A stretch of DNA of 46,885 bases from Blastochloris sulfoviridis (GTDB taxonomy: Bacteria > Pseudomonadota > Alphaproteobacteria > Rhizobiales > Xanthobacteraceae), in NCBI RefSeq assembly GCF_008630065.1, contig NZ_VWPL01000026.1:1-46885 (forward strand). The letters are read 5' to 3'. The notes under the pieces were generated by a model that saw nothing but the letters and a program-made list of their open reading frames with translations, made no database searches and was not told the DNA's origin. Shown one piece after another: positions 1 through 11,498 of the stretch. The translations under genes and the position numbers were made by a program. The stretch's first letter is position 1. The number at the start of each line of letters is the position of its first letter.

Positions 1-330
1 AAGCGAAAAGTCGCCGCCTGGGACGACGACTTCCTCGCAAGCCTCCTGGCAGCGTGATTTTTCACCCGATTGCCCTGGCGCCTTGCCGGGCGTGAATTTC
101 GGCGCCTTCGACGCCTTGATCTTCACCGGCTTGCCGGTGCGCGGATTGCGGCCCTCGCGCGCGGCGCGCTTGACCACCGAGAACGAGCCGAACCCGATCA
201 GCTTGACGTCCTCGCCCTTCTTCAGCGCCACCGAGATGACGTCGAAGGTCGCCTCGATGGCAGCGGCGGCAGCCGTCTTGGTCGAATCCAGACGATCCGC
301 AACGGCAGCGACCAATTCATTCTTGGTCAT
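1..330 (-). CDS. hupB: HU-family DNA-binding protein (partial, runs off left edge)
   Basis: Histone-like HU protein that bends and compacts DNA in the nucleoid. The N-terminus MTKNELVAAVADRL, the GEDVKLIGFGSF core and the GRNPRTGKPVKI DNA-binding arm are all visible. The start at 330 is preferred over an in-frame ATG at 339, because GGAGG lies 9 nt before 330 but directly abuts the other ATG. It is last in the tig-clpP-clpX-lon-hupB series, the usual alphaproteobacterial order. Odd point: HU normally ends about 90 residues in, but here the frame stays open past PGKA (residue 84) to the window edge with no HU-like sequence. A TGA lies at 62-64 in another frame. This could be a 3' frameshift or a true C-terminal extension. 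Family call is sure; the C-terminus is not. Confidence 0.9.
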   Translation of the reverse strand, partial: MTKNELVAAVADRLDSTKTAAAAAIEATFDVISVALKKGEDVKLIGFGSFSVVKRAAREGRNPRTGKPVKIKASKAPKFTPGKAPGQSGEKSRCQEACEEVVVPGGDFSL

Positions 331-569
331 ACGTTTCATCCTCCATCGAATCACCGGCACCCGCCGGACTGGCCCGCAAGCATTGGCCAAATCCCCGGAA
401 AATCAAGCGCTGCAACGATTCCCGCCGGTCGCGCCACCCCGCGCCACGGCCCGGAACGGGTGCCCGGGCAACGCAGGCGCCGCCGCGGCCCCAAGCATAT
501 TTGTTTGATTCGATTTGTATTTTTCTGGAGGATCGGCGGCCGAACGCGCGTTCACCTTGCATTAACGAC

Positions 570-594
570 AACGGGCGGCCACCGGCCGCCCGTT
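570..594. terminator. Perfect 11-bp hairpin between lon and hupB
   Basis: An 11-bp perfect stem with a 3-nt loop lies in the 344-bp gap between lon and hupB. It has no T-run on either side, so it may be a weak terminator or attenuator rather than a classical intrinsic one. The rest of the gap holds an AT-rich stretch around 495-532 that may carry the hupB promoter, and no gene. Confidence 0.45.
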
Positions 595-642
595 GAAATG
601 GATTTAACCCATGGAGGTGAGGGCTCTTGCATTGCGCTCACC

Positions 643-666
643 ACGCCGGCCCCTGCGGGCCGGCGT
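643..666 (-). terminator. Hairpin directly after lon
   Basis: A 10-bp perfect GC-rich stem with a CTGC/GCAG loop begins about 9 nt after the lon stop codon. There is no T-tract, so it may act as an mRNA 3' end stabiliser or a weak terminator. Confidence 0.45.
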
Positions 667-674
667 CGACCGGG

Positions 675-3107
<2,433 letters not shown>

Positions 3108-3254
3108 GGCCCTGTCCTTTCTTGGTCTGGGCGGGATCCTGCATTGGGGCTTGCGCGCAGGAGCCCGCGTCGGGCCGGTCGGTCGTAGGGACACTTCGAC
3201 TGGGCGGAACTCTCGTGCCGACTCACGCGTCCTGTTCGAAACCGGATCGTTGTC

Positions 3255-3288
3255 AAATTAGGTGGCGTCCCACCCCTAGGGTGTCAAG
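3255..3288 (-). promoter_or_regulatory. Candidate lon promoter (possibly heat-shock type)
   Basis: Upstream of lon the minus strand has CTTGACAC (3281-3288) followed, after a longer-than-ideal spacer, by a TAATTT box (3255-3260). A second TTGACA lies just after it. CTTG-type -35 boxes are used by alphaproteobacterial sigma-32, which often drives lon, but the -10 fit is poor. The gap 3108-3547 also has near-tandem copies of a short motif around 3309-3350 and no gene. Confidence 0.25.
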
Positions 3289-3489
3289 CCGGGGTGTCAG
3301 GCCGGGGGATGACGGGTCGGGCCAAATCGTCAGGTCGGACCAAATCGTCAGGCTGGGCAAATATCTCGCCGCCCCGGATCGCCGCCCCGAATTCCCGCCT
3401 CGGATCCCCGAACGGATTGCCCCGAGCCGCGCCACCAACAAACACACGCAAACCAACCCGCGCGCAAAGGAACCCGCGCGCAAACGTCA

Positions 3490-3536
3490 ACGCTCAAACA
3501 AAACAAGGACTCCGGGCCGCGCTCTCGCGGCCCGGA
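3490..3536 (-). terminator. Intrinsic terminator of clpX
   Basis: An 11-bp perfect GC stem (3511-3521 with 3526-3536, 4-nt loop) is followed on the minus strand by the T-rich run CCTTGTTTTGTTTG. It starts 12 nt after the clpX stop, which makes a good rho-independent terminator separating clpX from lon. Confidence 0.8.
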
Positions 3537-3547
3537 CGTCGTCATCG

Positions 3548-4810
3548 TCACGCACTGGCGCCAGCTTCGGCGCGGTCGGCATAGATGTAGAGCGGCCGGG
3601 CGCCGGTGGTCACCACCTCTTCGGAGATCACCACCTCCTGGACGCCTTCGAGCCCGGGCAGATCGAACATGGTGTCGAGCAGGATGCCCTCCATGATCGA
3701 GCGCAGGCCGCGCGCGCCGGTCTTGCGCTCGATCGCCTTCTTGGCGATGGCGTTGAGCGCATCCTCGTGAATGCCGAGGTCGACGCCCTCCATCTCGAAC
3801 AGCCGCTGGTACTGCTTGACCAGCGCGTTCTTGGGCTCGGTGAGGATCTTCTTCAGCGCGTTCTCGTCCAGATCCTCGAGCGTCGCGACCACCGGCAGGC
3901 GGCCGACGAATTCGGGGATGAGGCCGTACTTGAGCAGATCCTCGGGCTCGACCTCGCGGAAGATCTCGCCGGTGCGGCGGTCTTCCGGTGCCACCACCTT
4001 GGCGCCGAAGCCGATCGAGGCGGTGCGGCCGCGGGCCGAGATGATCTTGTCGAGGCCGGAGAAGGCGCCGCCGCACACGAACAGGATGTTGGTGGTGTCG
4101 ACCTGCAGGAACTCCTGCTGCGGATGCTTGCGGCCACCCTGCGGCGGCACGCTCGCCACCGTGCCTTCCATGATCTTGAGCAGCGCCTGCTGGACGCCCT
4201 CGCCCGACACGTCGCGGGTGATGGAGGGATTGTCGGATTTGCGGCTGATCTTGTCGATTTCGTCGATATAGACGATGCCGCGCTGGGCGCGCTCGACATT
4301 GTAGTCGGCCGACTGCAGGAGCTTGAGGATGATGTTCTCGACGTCCTCTCCGACATAGCCGGCCTCGGTCAGCGTCGTGGCATCGGCCATGGTGAAGGGC
4401 ACGTCGAGGATGCGGGCCAGCGTCTGCGCCAGCAGCGTCTTGCCCGAGCCGGTGGGCCCGATCAGCAGGATGTTGGACTTCGCCAGCTCGACGTCGTTGT
4501 GCTTGGACTGGTGATTCAGCCGCTTGTAGTGGTTGTGCACCGCAACCGAAAGCACCTTCTTGGCGTGGTCCTGGCCGATGACGTAGTCGTCCAAAACCTT
4601 GCGGATTTCGCGCGGCGTCGGAATACCATCACGCGACTTCACCAGAGAGGATTTGTTCTCCTCCCGGATGATGTCCATGCACAGCTCGACGCACTCGTCG
4701 CAGATGAACACGGTCGGTCCCGCGATGAGCTTGCGCACCTCGTGCTGGCTCTTTCCGCAAAACGAGCAGTAGAGGGTATTTTTCGAGTCGCTGCCGCCGA
4801 CTTTGCTCAT
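3548..4810 (-). CDS. clpX: ClpX, ATPase subunit of ClpXP protease
   Basis: AAA+ unfoldase that feeds substrates, including SsrA-tagged proteins, into ClpP. The 420-residue product has an N-terminal zinc-binding domain with Cys15, Cys18, Cys37 and Cys40 ([12 protein letters not shown]), Walker A GPTGSGKT (119-126), the pore loop GYVG (152-155), Walker [10 protein letters not shown] and a sensor region [14 protein letters not shown]. The frame is open 15 codons upstream, but the [11 protein letters not shown] start at 4810 matches the family and has GGGAG upstream. It follows clpP on the same strand after a 580-bp gap and ends at a strong terminator. SmpB, which works with the tmRNA tagging system that supplies ClpX substrates, is also in this window. 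Confidence 0.97.
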   Translation of the reverse strand: MSKVGGSDSKNTLYCSFCGKSQHEVRKLIAGPTVFICDECVELCMDIIREENKSSLVKSRDGIPTPREIRKVLDDYVIGQDHAKKVLSVAVHNHYKRLNHQSKHNDVELAKSNILLIGPTGSGKTLLAQTLARILDVPFTMADATTLTEAGYVGEDVENIILKLLQSADYNVERAQRGIVYIDEIDKISRKSDNPSITRDVSGEGVQQALLKIMEGTVASVPPQGGRKHPQQEFLQVDTTNILFVCGGAFSGLDKIISARGRTASIGFGAKVVAPEDRRTGEIFREVEPEDLLKYGLIPEFVGRLPVVATLEDLDENALKKILTEPKNALVKQYQRLFEMEGVDLGIHEDALNAIAKKAIERKTGARGLRSIMEGILLDTMFDLPGLEGVQEVVISEEVVTTGARPLYIYADRAEAGASA

Positions 4811-5142
4811 TCCACTTGGTCTCCCGAAGCGCCGCCGCGCTTCGCAATATGTCACCCTGCCGACCTGTCACGGCGATCCGTAAATATCCGGACCGAGGCG
4901 ACGATTCCGACAACGTACCGACATTCTAGTCGATCACGATACGGCTTGGCGGATCAATACCGCGTTAAAATGACCAGACTGGAACGAGGCTTGTCGACCC
5001 CGCCCGCGCCGGACCTGTCACAAATACGATGCAAAATCGAGGCCGGTTCATGGCGTAACGGCCAAACGCCTGACAATTTGTTGCGGCGCACGCATTCCCT
5101 TTCGGAAGGGTCGGCCGGAAACCGCATCTTGCCCACACGTGC

Positions 5143-5253
5143 AGCCATGCTTGCGCAGGCTGCAGGAATTTGCCTCTCGCGGGCATCCGCGACCCGAAAT
5201 GTCTCTTGAGGCAAAGACATCAATGGCCGGGACAAGCCCGGCCATGACGAATG
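5143..5253. repeat. Dispersed ~110-bp repeat, copy 1
   Basis: This stretch in the clpX-clpP gap (4811-5390) is clearly homologous over about 110 bp to 37062-37172, with scattered substitutions. Its 3' part is the palindrome TGGCCGGGACAAGCCCGGCC, and a half copy follows at 5286-5297. The 580-bp gap otherwise has no credible gene and presumably holds the clpX promoter near 4860-4950. Confidence 0.75.
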
Positions 5254-5390
5254 ACCGAAATATGTCGGTCTCCGTCGAAACCTGCCCGGCCATGACGGCG
5301 GCAACCCACTGGCAAAGCCCGAAGGCCCCGGCTCGCTCCGGCCAGACCCTGGCCTTCCGAGCCGCGACTTCGTTCAGCGCTTGATCCCGT

Positions 5391-6023
5391 TCAGCCTTTG
5401 GCCGGTTCCTCGGGGCGCTTGTCGAGCACCTGATCGATCAGGCCGAAGGTCTTGGCGCCGTCCGCGGTCATGAAGTTGTCGCGCTCCAGCGCGTCCTCGA
5501 TCGTCTTCACGTCCTGCCCGGTGTGGTGGACGTAGATCTCGTTCAGCCGGCGGCGCAGGCCCTCGATCTCGCGGGCATGGATGAGGATGTCGGTGGCCTG
5601 GCCCTGGAAGCCGCCGGAGGGCTGATGGACCATGATTCGGGCGTTCGGCAGCGCGAAGCGCATGTCCTTCTCGCCCGCCGCCAGGAGCAGCGAGCCCATC
5701 GAGGCCGCCTGCCCGACGCAGAGCGTCGACACCTGCGGCCGGATGAACTGCATGGTGTCGTAGATCGCCAAGCCCGACGTCACCACCCCGCCCGGCGAGT
5801 TGATGTACATCGAGATCTCCTTCTTCGGGTTCTCCGCTTCGAGGAACAGAAGCTGGGCGACGACCAGCGTCGCCATGCCGTCCTCGACCGGACCCGTGAC
5901 GAAGATGATGCGCTCCTTCAGCAGACGCGAGAAGATGTCGTAGGCACGCTCGCCGCGATTGGTCTGCTCGACCACCATCGGGACAAGGTTCATGTAGGTT
6001 TCGACGGGGTCGCGCATCGTCAT
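5391..6023 (-). CDS. clpP: ClpP, proteolytic subunit of Clp protease
   Basis: Serine peptidase that forms the barrel-shaped chamber used by ClpX and ClpA. The 210-residue product shows the full catalytic triad: Ser108 in GQAASMG, His133 in IMVHQPSGG and Asp182 in LERDNF. Length and the [17 protein letters not shown] and FGLIDQVL segments are typical of the housekeeping ClpP. It starts 46 nt after the tig stop codon on the same strand, so tig and clpP are probably co-transcribed. An alternative ATG two codons in makes no practical difference. Confidence 0.97.
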   Translation of the reverse strand: MTMRDPVETYMNLVPMVVEQTNRGERAYDIFSRLLKERIIFVTGPVEDGMATLVVAQLLFLEAENPKKEISMYINSPGGVVTSGLAIYDTMQFIRPQVSTLCVGQAASMGSLLLAAGEKDMRFALPNARIMVHQPSGGFQGQATDILIHAREIEGLRRRLNEIYVHHTGQDVKTIEDALERDNFMTADGAKTFGLIDQVLDKRPEEPAKG

Positions 6024-6069
6024 CCTCGTAAAGGCAAGGCCGCAGCTCGGGGGCGAATGAGGGCAAGCC

Positions 6070-7431
6070 TCAGGCGGCGGGTTTGTCGGCGTCCTCTTCG
6101 CGGAACAATTCGTCCTTGGTCACCCGCTTTTCGGCGAGCTGCACAAGCGTCAGCAGATGGTCGACGACCTTCTCCTCGAAGATCGGGGCGCGCAGGCTGG
6201 CCAGCGCGTTCGGATTCTTCCGATAATAGTCCCACACCTGCTGTTCCTGCCCGGGGAAGCTGCGGGCACGCTCGACCAGCGACCGGGTGACCTCGTCGTC
6301 CGTCACCTTGATATCGGCCTTCTGGCCAAGCTCGGCAAGGACGAGCCCGAGGCGGACGCGCCGCTCGGCGATCTTGCGGTATTCGTCGCGGGCGGCCTCT
6401 TCGGTGGTCTTCTCGTCCTCGAAGGTGCGGCCGGCCTGCTTCATCTCGCCGGTGACCTGGGCCCAGACGCCCTCGAATTCCTGCGACACCAGCCCGTCCG
6501 GCAGCGCAAAGCTGTGGCGCGCGTCGAGCGCATCGAGCAGCGCGCGCTTGAGGCGGGCGCGCGACAGGCCTTCGCGCTCGCTGGTCAGCCGGCCGCGGAT
6601 GGCCTCCTTCAGCGCATCGATCGTCTCGATGCCCAGCGTCTTGGCGAAGGCATCGTCGATGTCGACGTGGCCCGGCGCGGCGATCTCCGAGCAGGTGACC
6701 TCGAACGAGGCATCCTTGCCGGCGAGGTTCGGCGCCAGATAGTTGACCGGGAAGGTGACGTTGACGGTGCGGGTCTCGCCCACGGCGATGCCGACGAGCT
6801 GCTCCTCGAAGCCGGGGATGAAGGAGCCCGATCCGACCACCACCGGCACGTCGTCGGCGCTGCCGCCGTCGAAGAGCTCGCCGTCGATGGTGCCCTTGAA
6901 GGAGATCGTCACCCGGTCGCGCTGCTCGGCCTTGCTGCCCTCGGGGCGCGGCTCGTAGGGGCGGTTCTGGTCGACCAGCCGGTCGATCGCCTGGTCGACG
7001 TCGGCGTCCTCGACCGGCGCCACCGGCTTCTCCAGCGCGATGGTCGAGAAGTCGGCCAGCATGATCTCGGGCAGGATCTCCATCGCCACGGTGTAGGCGA
7101 GGTCGCCGCGGCCCTCGAGCACGGCCTCGATCTCGCTCTGGCTCTCGGGGAAGGTGACCTTCGGTTCGAGCGCGAGCTTGAAGCTGTTGTCGTTGACGAT
7201 CTGGCCGTTGACGTCGGCCACCGCCTGCTCGATCACCTCGGCCATCACCGAGCGGCCATAGAGGCGCTTCAGGTGCGAGGCCGGCACCTTGCCGGGCCGA
7301 AAGCCGTTGATGCGGACGCGGTCCTTGAGTTCCTCAAAGCGGGAGGCGGCGCGACCGTCGAGGTCGCTGGCCTCAAGAACAACGCGAAACTCGCGCTTCA
7401 GGCCTTCGTCACTGGTTTTGGTTACCTGCAT
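6070..7431 (-). CDS. tig: Trigger factor, ribosome-associated chaperone
   Basis: Peptidyl-prolyl isomerase and chaperone that meets nascent chains at the ribosome exit tunnel. The 453-residue product has the N-terminal ribosome-binding domain with the signature [17 protein letters not shown] (the G-F-R-x-G-K-x-P motif), a central FKBP-type domain ([32 protein letters not shown]) and the long helical C-terminal chaperone domain. It ends in an acidic tail, typical of alphaproteobacterial trigger factor. It begins 106 nt downstream of tRNA-Leu on the same strand and leads the clp-lon block. Confidence 0.97.
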   Translation of the reverse strand: MQVTKTSDEGLKREFRVVLEASDLDGRAASRFEELKDRVRINGFRPGKVPASHLKRLYGRSVMAEVIEQAVADVNGQIVNDNSFKLALEPKVTFPESQSEIEAVLEGRGDLAYTVAMEILPEIMLADFSTIALEKPVAPVEDADVDQAIDRLVDQNRPYEPRPEGSKAEQRDRVTISFKGTIDGELFDGGSADDVPVVVGSGSFIPGFEEQLVGIAVGETRTVNVTFPVNYLAPNLAGKDASFEVTCSEIAAPGHVDIDDAFAKTLGIETIDALKEAIRGRLTSEREGLSRARLKRALLDALDARHSFALPDGLVSQEFEGVWAQVTGEMKQAGRTFEDEKTTEEAARDEYRKIAERRVRLGLVLAELGQKADIKVTDDEVTRSLVERARSFPGQEQQVWDYYRKNPNALASLRAPIFEEKVVDHLLTLVQLAEKRVTKDELFREEDADKPAA

Positions 7432-7537
7432 GATCGCGCTCTTTTCGAATCGACGGTTCGCCCCGGCCGCCCCGCGCGGGCCGAGCGTCGGCCGCTCATC
7501 CCAAATTGCCTGGGCGTCCCGACCGGATTCGCGGGGG

Positions 7538-7622
7538 TGGTGCGGGCGGAGGGGCTCGAACCCCCACGACTTTCGTCACTGGAACCTAAATCCAGCGCGT
7601 CTACCAGTTCCGCCACGCCCGC
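7538..7622 (-). tRNA. tRNA-Leu (anticodon UAG)
   Basis: The minus strand folds as a class II tRNA: acceptor stem GCGGGCG/CGCCCGC, D-arm with GGTAGACGC, anticodon stem CTGGA/TCCAG with loop TTTAGGT (anticodon TAG), a long variable arm, the T-arm GGGGGTTCGAGCCCC and an encoded CCA end. Adjacent to tig on the same strand. Confidence 0.96.
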
Positions 7623-7802
7623 TCACGGCACGGGCTTGCGCACGTGGCCGGTCGGGAGGCGGCTTATAGCACGCGTCCGCCACGACGCCAGCGGGAAATG
7701 CGCGGCAGACTTCCGCAAGATGCGGAACCGGTGGCACAACGCGCCCCTTGAAGCCATCTAAAGCAGGCCGACGCGCCGCACCCTGCCCAACCGAGGTTCG
7801 AG

Positions 7803-9254
7803 ATGACCGCATTCCGCCCGACCCGACGCACCGTCCTCGGCGGCACCGTTGTGACCATCGCCGCGCTCGGTCCGAGCCGGCCGCTGCGGGCCGAGACCGG
7901 CGGAGAGCCGCCTCCGGGCGAGGCGCGGCGCCTCGCGCTGAAGCCGGGAGCCGCATTGCTGCGCGGCCCCGACCTGCCGCCCTCGCCGGTCTGGGGCTTC
8001 GACGGCCAGGCGCCGGGGCCGATCCTGCGGGTGCGCCGCGGCGGCGAGGTGTGGGTGCGGGCCGAGAACGGTCTCGACCAGCCCACCGCCATCCATTGGC
8101 ACGGCATCCGCCTGACCAACCCGATGGACGGCGTGCCGCCGCTGACCCAGGCGGCGATTCCCCCCGGCGGCGCCTTCGACTACCGCTTCGCCTGCCCGGA
8201 TGCCGGCACCTTCTGGTACCACGCCTTCGCCGGCACGCCCGAGCAGCTCGGCCGCGGGCTGGCCGGCGCGCTGATCGTCGAGGAGGAGACGCCGATCGCC
8301 GTCGACCAGGACATCGTGCTGCTGCTGCAGGACTGGCGGCTGGACGACGGCAGCGCGGCCGATCCGGCGCCCGGCGCGGTCAAGGACGACGAGGCCAAGG
8401 ACGGCGAGGCCAAGAATGCTCAGGCCAAGGAGGCGGAAGCCAAGGAGGCCGACGCCCGCCACGCCACGGTGAACGGCCGCCCGGCCGCGGACATCGCGGT
8501 GAAGGGCCACGACCGCATCCGCCTGCGGCTGATCAATGCCGCGGCGTGGCGCATCGCGGCGCTGGCGTTCGAAGGCGGGCTCAGGCCGGTGCTGGTGGCG
8601 GTCGACGGACAGCCTTCTGAGGCCTTCGAGCTCGGCCGGCCGCGCGTGGCGCTGCCGCCGGGCGGCCGGGTCGACCTGATCGTCGACATGCCGCCGGCCG
8701 TCGCCGACCCGGCGGCGAGCCCGCCGGCCATCCGGCTCCACGGCTACGGCACCGACAGCGTGCTCGCCACCTTCCGCGTCGATCCCGGCCCGCCCCGCCG
8801 CCCCGAGCCGCCGGGCGCGGTCGCCCCCCTGCCCGACAATCCCCTGCCCCGCCATATCGAGCTGAAGGGCGCCCACCGCCTCGACCTGGCGATGGACGGC
8901 GGCAGCCAACCGCCTGCGGCGGGCTCGCCCTGGACCTTCCGGGGCGGCGACGGCCCGGCCGGGCCGCCGCTGTTTCGCGTGGCGCGCGGGCGCACCGTGG
9001 TGCTGGCCCTGGTCAACAAGACGCCGCTGCCGCACGCCGTCCACATCCACGGCCATCACGTGCGGCTGCTCGACAGCCTCGATGACGGCTGGAAGCCGTG
9101 GTGGCACGACACGCTGCTGGTGCCCGAGGCGAAGACCGCCCGCATCGCCTTCATTGCCGACAATCCCGGCAAATGGCTGCTGCCCTGCCGCGCCGTTGAG
9201 CAGCCGGCGGACGGAACGGGATCGGCGATGGCGGCGTGGTTCGAGGTCACGTGA
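7803..9254 (+). CDS. Tat-exported multicopper-oxidase-like protein with degenerate copper sites
   Basis: Cupredoxin-domain protein of the multicopper oxidase superfamily, 483 residues. A twin-arginine signal is present (R8-R9, TRRTVLGG), so it is likely folded before export to the periplasm. Motif 1 HWH (His98, His100) and motif 3 HAVHIHGH (His411, His414, His416) are kept. Motif 2 reads YHAF (His140, second His lost). The final motif, normally HCHxxxH, reads PCRAVEQ (461-467), so only the Cys survives. The trinuclear and type 1 centres therefore cannot be complete, and normal four-electron O2 reduction is unlikely. SufI/FtsP is a known precedent for a copper-free member. Between domains 1 and 2 is a charged, Ala/Lys/Glu-rich linker (about 193-219). 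It overlaps the convergent nnr gene by 8 bp. Function is unknown. Confidence 0.85.
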   Translation: MTAFRPTRRTVLGGTVVTIAALGPSRPLRAETGGEPPPGEARRLALKPGAALLRGPDLPPSPVWGFDGQAPGPILRVRRGGEVWVRAENGLDQPTAIHWHGIRLTNPMDGVPPLTQAAIPPGGAFDYRFACPDAGTFWYHAFAGTPEQLGRGLAGALIVEEETPIAVDQDIVLLLQDWRLDDGSAADPAPGAVKDDEAKDGEAKNAQAKEAEAKEADARHATVNGRPAADIAVKGHDRIRLRLINAAAWRIAALAFEGGLRPVLVAVDGQPSEAFELGRPRVALPPGGRVDLIVDMPPAVADPAASPPAIRLHGYGTDSVLATFRVDPGPPRRPEPPGAVAPLPDNPLPRHIELKGAHRLDLAMDGGSQPPAAGSPWTFRGGDGPAGPPLFRVARGRTVVLALVNKTPLPHAVHIHGHHVRLLDSLDDGWKPWWHDTLLVPEAKTARIAFIADNPGKWLLPCRAVEQPADGTGSAMAAWFEVT

Positions 9255-10776
9255 GCGTGGTACGCCACCCCGTCGCGAGGTCGACGTCGAGCCGCTCGTA
9301 GAGCGCGCACGTCACTTTCGGCAGCACCTCGGGCAGATCCTCGGCGATCAGGCCGGGGCCGGCCTCGCGGCCGCTCTCGCCATGCAGCCAGGTGGCCGCG
9401 GCCGCCGCCTCGAACGCCGGCATGCCCTGGCACAGCAGCGCGGTGGCGATGCCGGCCAGCACGTCGCCGGAGCCGGCGGTGGCGAGCCAGGGCGGGGCGT
9501 TGTTGGTGATGGCGGCGCGGCCGTCCGGCGCGGCGATGACGCTGTCGCCGCCCTTCAGCACCACGACGGCGCCAAGCCGGGCCGCGGCGCGGCGGGCGCG
9601 CTCCAGCTTCGAGCCGGCCCCGCCCGCCTCCCCGGCGAGCAGCCGGGCGAACTCGCCCTCGTGCGGCGTCAGCACCACCGGCCGGTCCGGCTGGGCCTGG
9701 ATGCGGTGGGCGAGGTCGCCGGCCCGGCCGGCGAAGATCGTCAGCGCGTCGGCATCCAGCACGGCCGGGCGGCCCGCGGCCAGCGCGGCATCGACCAAGG
9801 CGGCGGCCTCCGGCCCGGTGCCGAGGGCGGGCCCCAGGCCGACGGCCCGGAAGCGCGCGTCCAGCAGCAGCTCCGACAGCGCGGCGGCCTCGGCGAGCGG
9901 GCGCACCATCACCGCGGTGAGGCCCATGGCGTTCTCGTCCAGCGCATCGAGGGGGCTTGCCACCGTCACCAGCCCGGCGCCGGCCCGCAGCGCCGCCCGC
10001 GCCGCCATGCGGATGGCACCGGTGCGCCCGCGCGGACCCGACACCATGACGGCGTGGCCGCGGACATATTTGTGGTCGAGCAGGGTCGGCACCGGAAAAT
10101 ACCTGCCCCACAGGTCGGGATCATTGGCGAACGCGCGGGGGCCGACCGCCGCCACCGTGTCGTCGGCGATGCCGATGTCGGCGACGCGGATGCGGCCGCA
10201 ATGCATGCGGCCGGGCAGCAGCAGGTGGCCGGGCTTCCGCCGGCAGAACGTCACCGTCTCCACGGCGCGCACCGCTGCGCCCATCACCGCCCCGGTGTCG
10301 CCATTGATCCCGGACGGCAGGTCGACCGCCACCACCGGCACGCCGGAGCGGTCGATGCGGGCGATGAGATCGGCGGCGGCGCCCTCGACCGGGCGGTCGA
10401 GCCCGGCGCCGAACAGCGCGTCGATGATGAAGCCGGCGCGCACCGAATCGAACGCCTCCGGCGACTCGACGTCGCCGCGGAAGCGCGCGGCCGCCTCGGC
10501 GGCGTCGCCCTTCAGGCGCTCGCGGGCGCCGACCAGGATCAGCCGCACCGGATAGCCGCGCTGGGCGAGGATGCGGGCCGCGACGAAGCCGTCGCCGCCA
10601 TTGTTGCCGGGCCCGCACACCACAAGCGCCGGCGTCGCCAGCGGAAAGCAGCGCGCGGCGGTATCGGCCACGGCGAGGCCCGCATGGTCCATCAAGGCGA
10701 TGCCGGGCGTGCCGGCGGCGATGGTGCGCCGGTCGGCCTCGGCCATTTCGGCGGTGGTGAGAAGATCGATCAGCAT
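9247..10776 (-). CDS. nnrDE: Bifunctional NAD(P)HX epimerase / ADP-dependent NAD(P)HX dehydratase
   Basis: Repairs hydrated, damaged NADH and NADPH. The N-terminal half is the YjeF_N epimerase (GPGNNGGDG at 55-63). The C-terminal half is the ribokinase-fold dehydratase with the conserved AGSGDVLAGI motif (Asp438) and VLKGGDSVIAAPDG. The full fused length of 509 residues is normal. The start at 10776 has GGAG 8 nt upstream; an in-frame start 7 codons earlier has no better signal. Its 3' end overlaps the last codons of the multicopper-oxidase-like gene by 8 bp, tail to tail. It is divergent from glnB, whose promoter region it shares. Confidence 0.95.
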   Translation of the reverse strand: MLIDLLTTAEMAEADRRTIAAGTPGIALMDHAGLAVADTAARCFPLATPALVVCGPGNNGGDGFVAARILAQRGYPVRLILVGARERLKGDAAEAAARFRGDVESPEAFDSVRAGFIIDALFGAGLDRPVEGAAADLIARIDRSGVPVVAVDLPSGINGDTGAVMGAAVRAVETVTFCRRKPGHLLLPGRMHCGRIRVADIGIADDTVAAVGPRAFANDPDLWGRYFPVPTLLDHKYVRGHAVMVSGPRGRTGAIRMAARAALRAGAGLVTVASPLDALDENAMGLTAVMVRPLAEAAALSELLLDARFRAVGLGPALGTGPEAAALVDAALAAGRPAVLDADALTIFAGRAGDLAHRIQAQPDRPVVLTPHEGEFARLLAGEAGGAGSKLERARRAAARLGAVVVLKGGDSVIAAPDGRAAITNNAPPWLATAGSGDVLAGIATALLCQGMPAFEAAAAATWLHGESGREAGPGLIAEDLPEVLPKVTCALYERLDVDLATGWRTTLT

Positions 10777-11000
10777 GACACCTGCTCCCGATACCACCCT
10801 GCACAGTCGCCCGTCAGAATGGCATTATGCACAAACAAAAGGCGCAAACCGGTTCCCATGATTGACCGCGGCCGGAAGTGGGGCCTATTTTTTGGGCGCC
10901 CCGCCTCTTGGTTGGGCAAGCAAATGGGAACAATTGGGCAAGACATTTCGATCGTCAGCGCAAATCATTGTTCCGCAAGCACTATCTTAACCAGCCTCGT

Positions 11001-11016
11001 TGGCATGGGATCTGCT
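11001..11016 (+). promoter_or_regulatory. Candidate sigma-54 promoter of glnB-glnA
   Basis: TGGCATGGGATCTGCT matches the -24/-12 plan (TGGCAC-N5-TTGCW), with exactly 10 nt between the GG and GC cores. It sits 55 bp before the glnB start. Nitrogen-controlled sigma-54/NtrC promoters ahead of glnBA are well known in alphaproteobacteria. I could not identify a convincing NtrC enhancer pair in 10780-11000. The -12 element lacks one consensus T. Confidence 0.6.
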
Positions 11017-11034
11017 AACGCGCTGTCGGCCTGA

Positions 11035-11409
<375 letters not shown>

Positions 11410-11498
11410 TGCGACAGCTCCTTGCCTATTTGCGCGATACCTTTTTGCGGAATATCTCAATCCTGCCACCACGACCCGTCGAAATCAGAGGAACAGAC

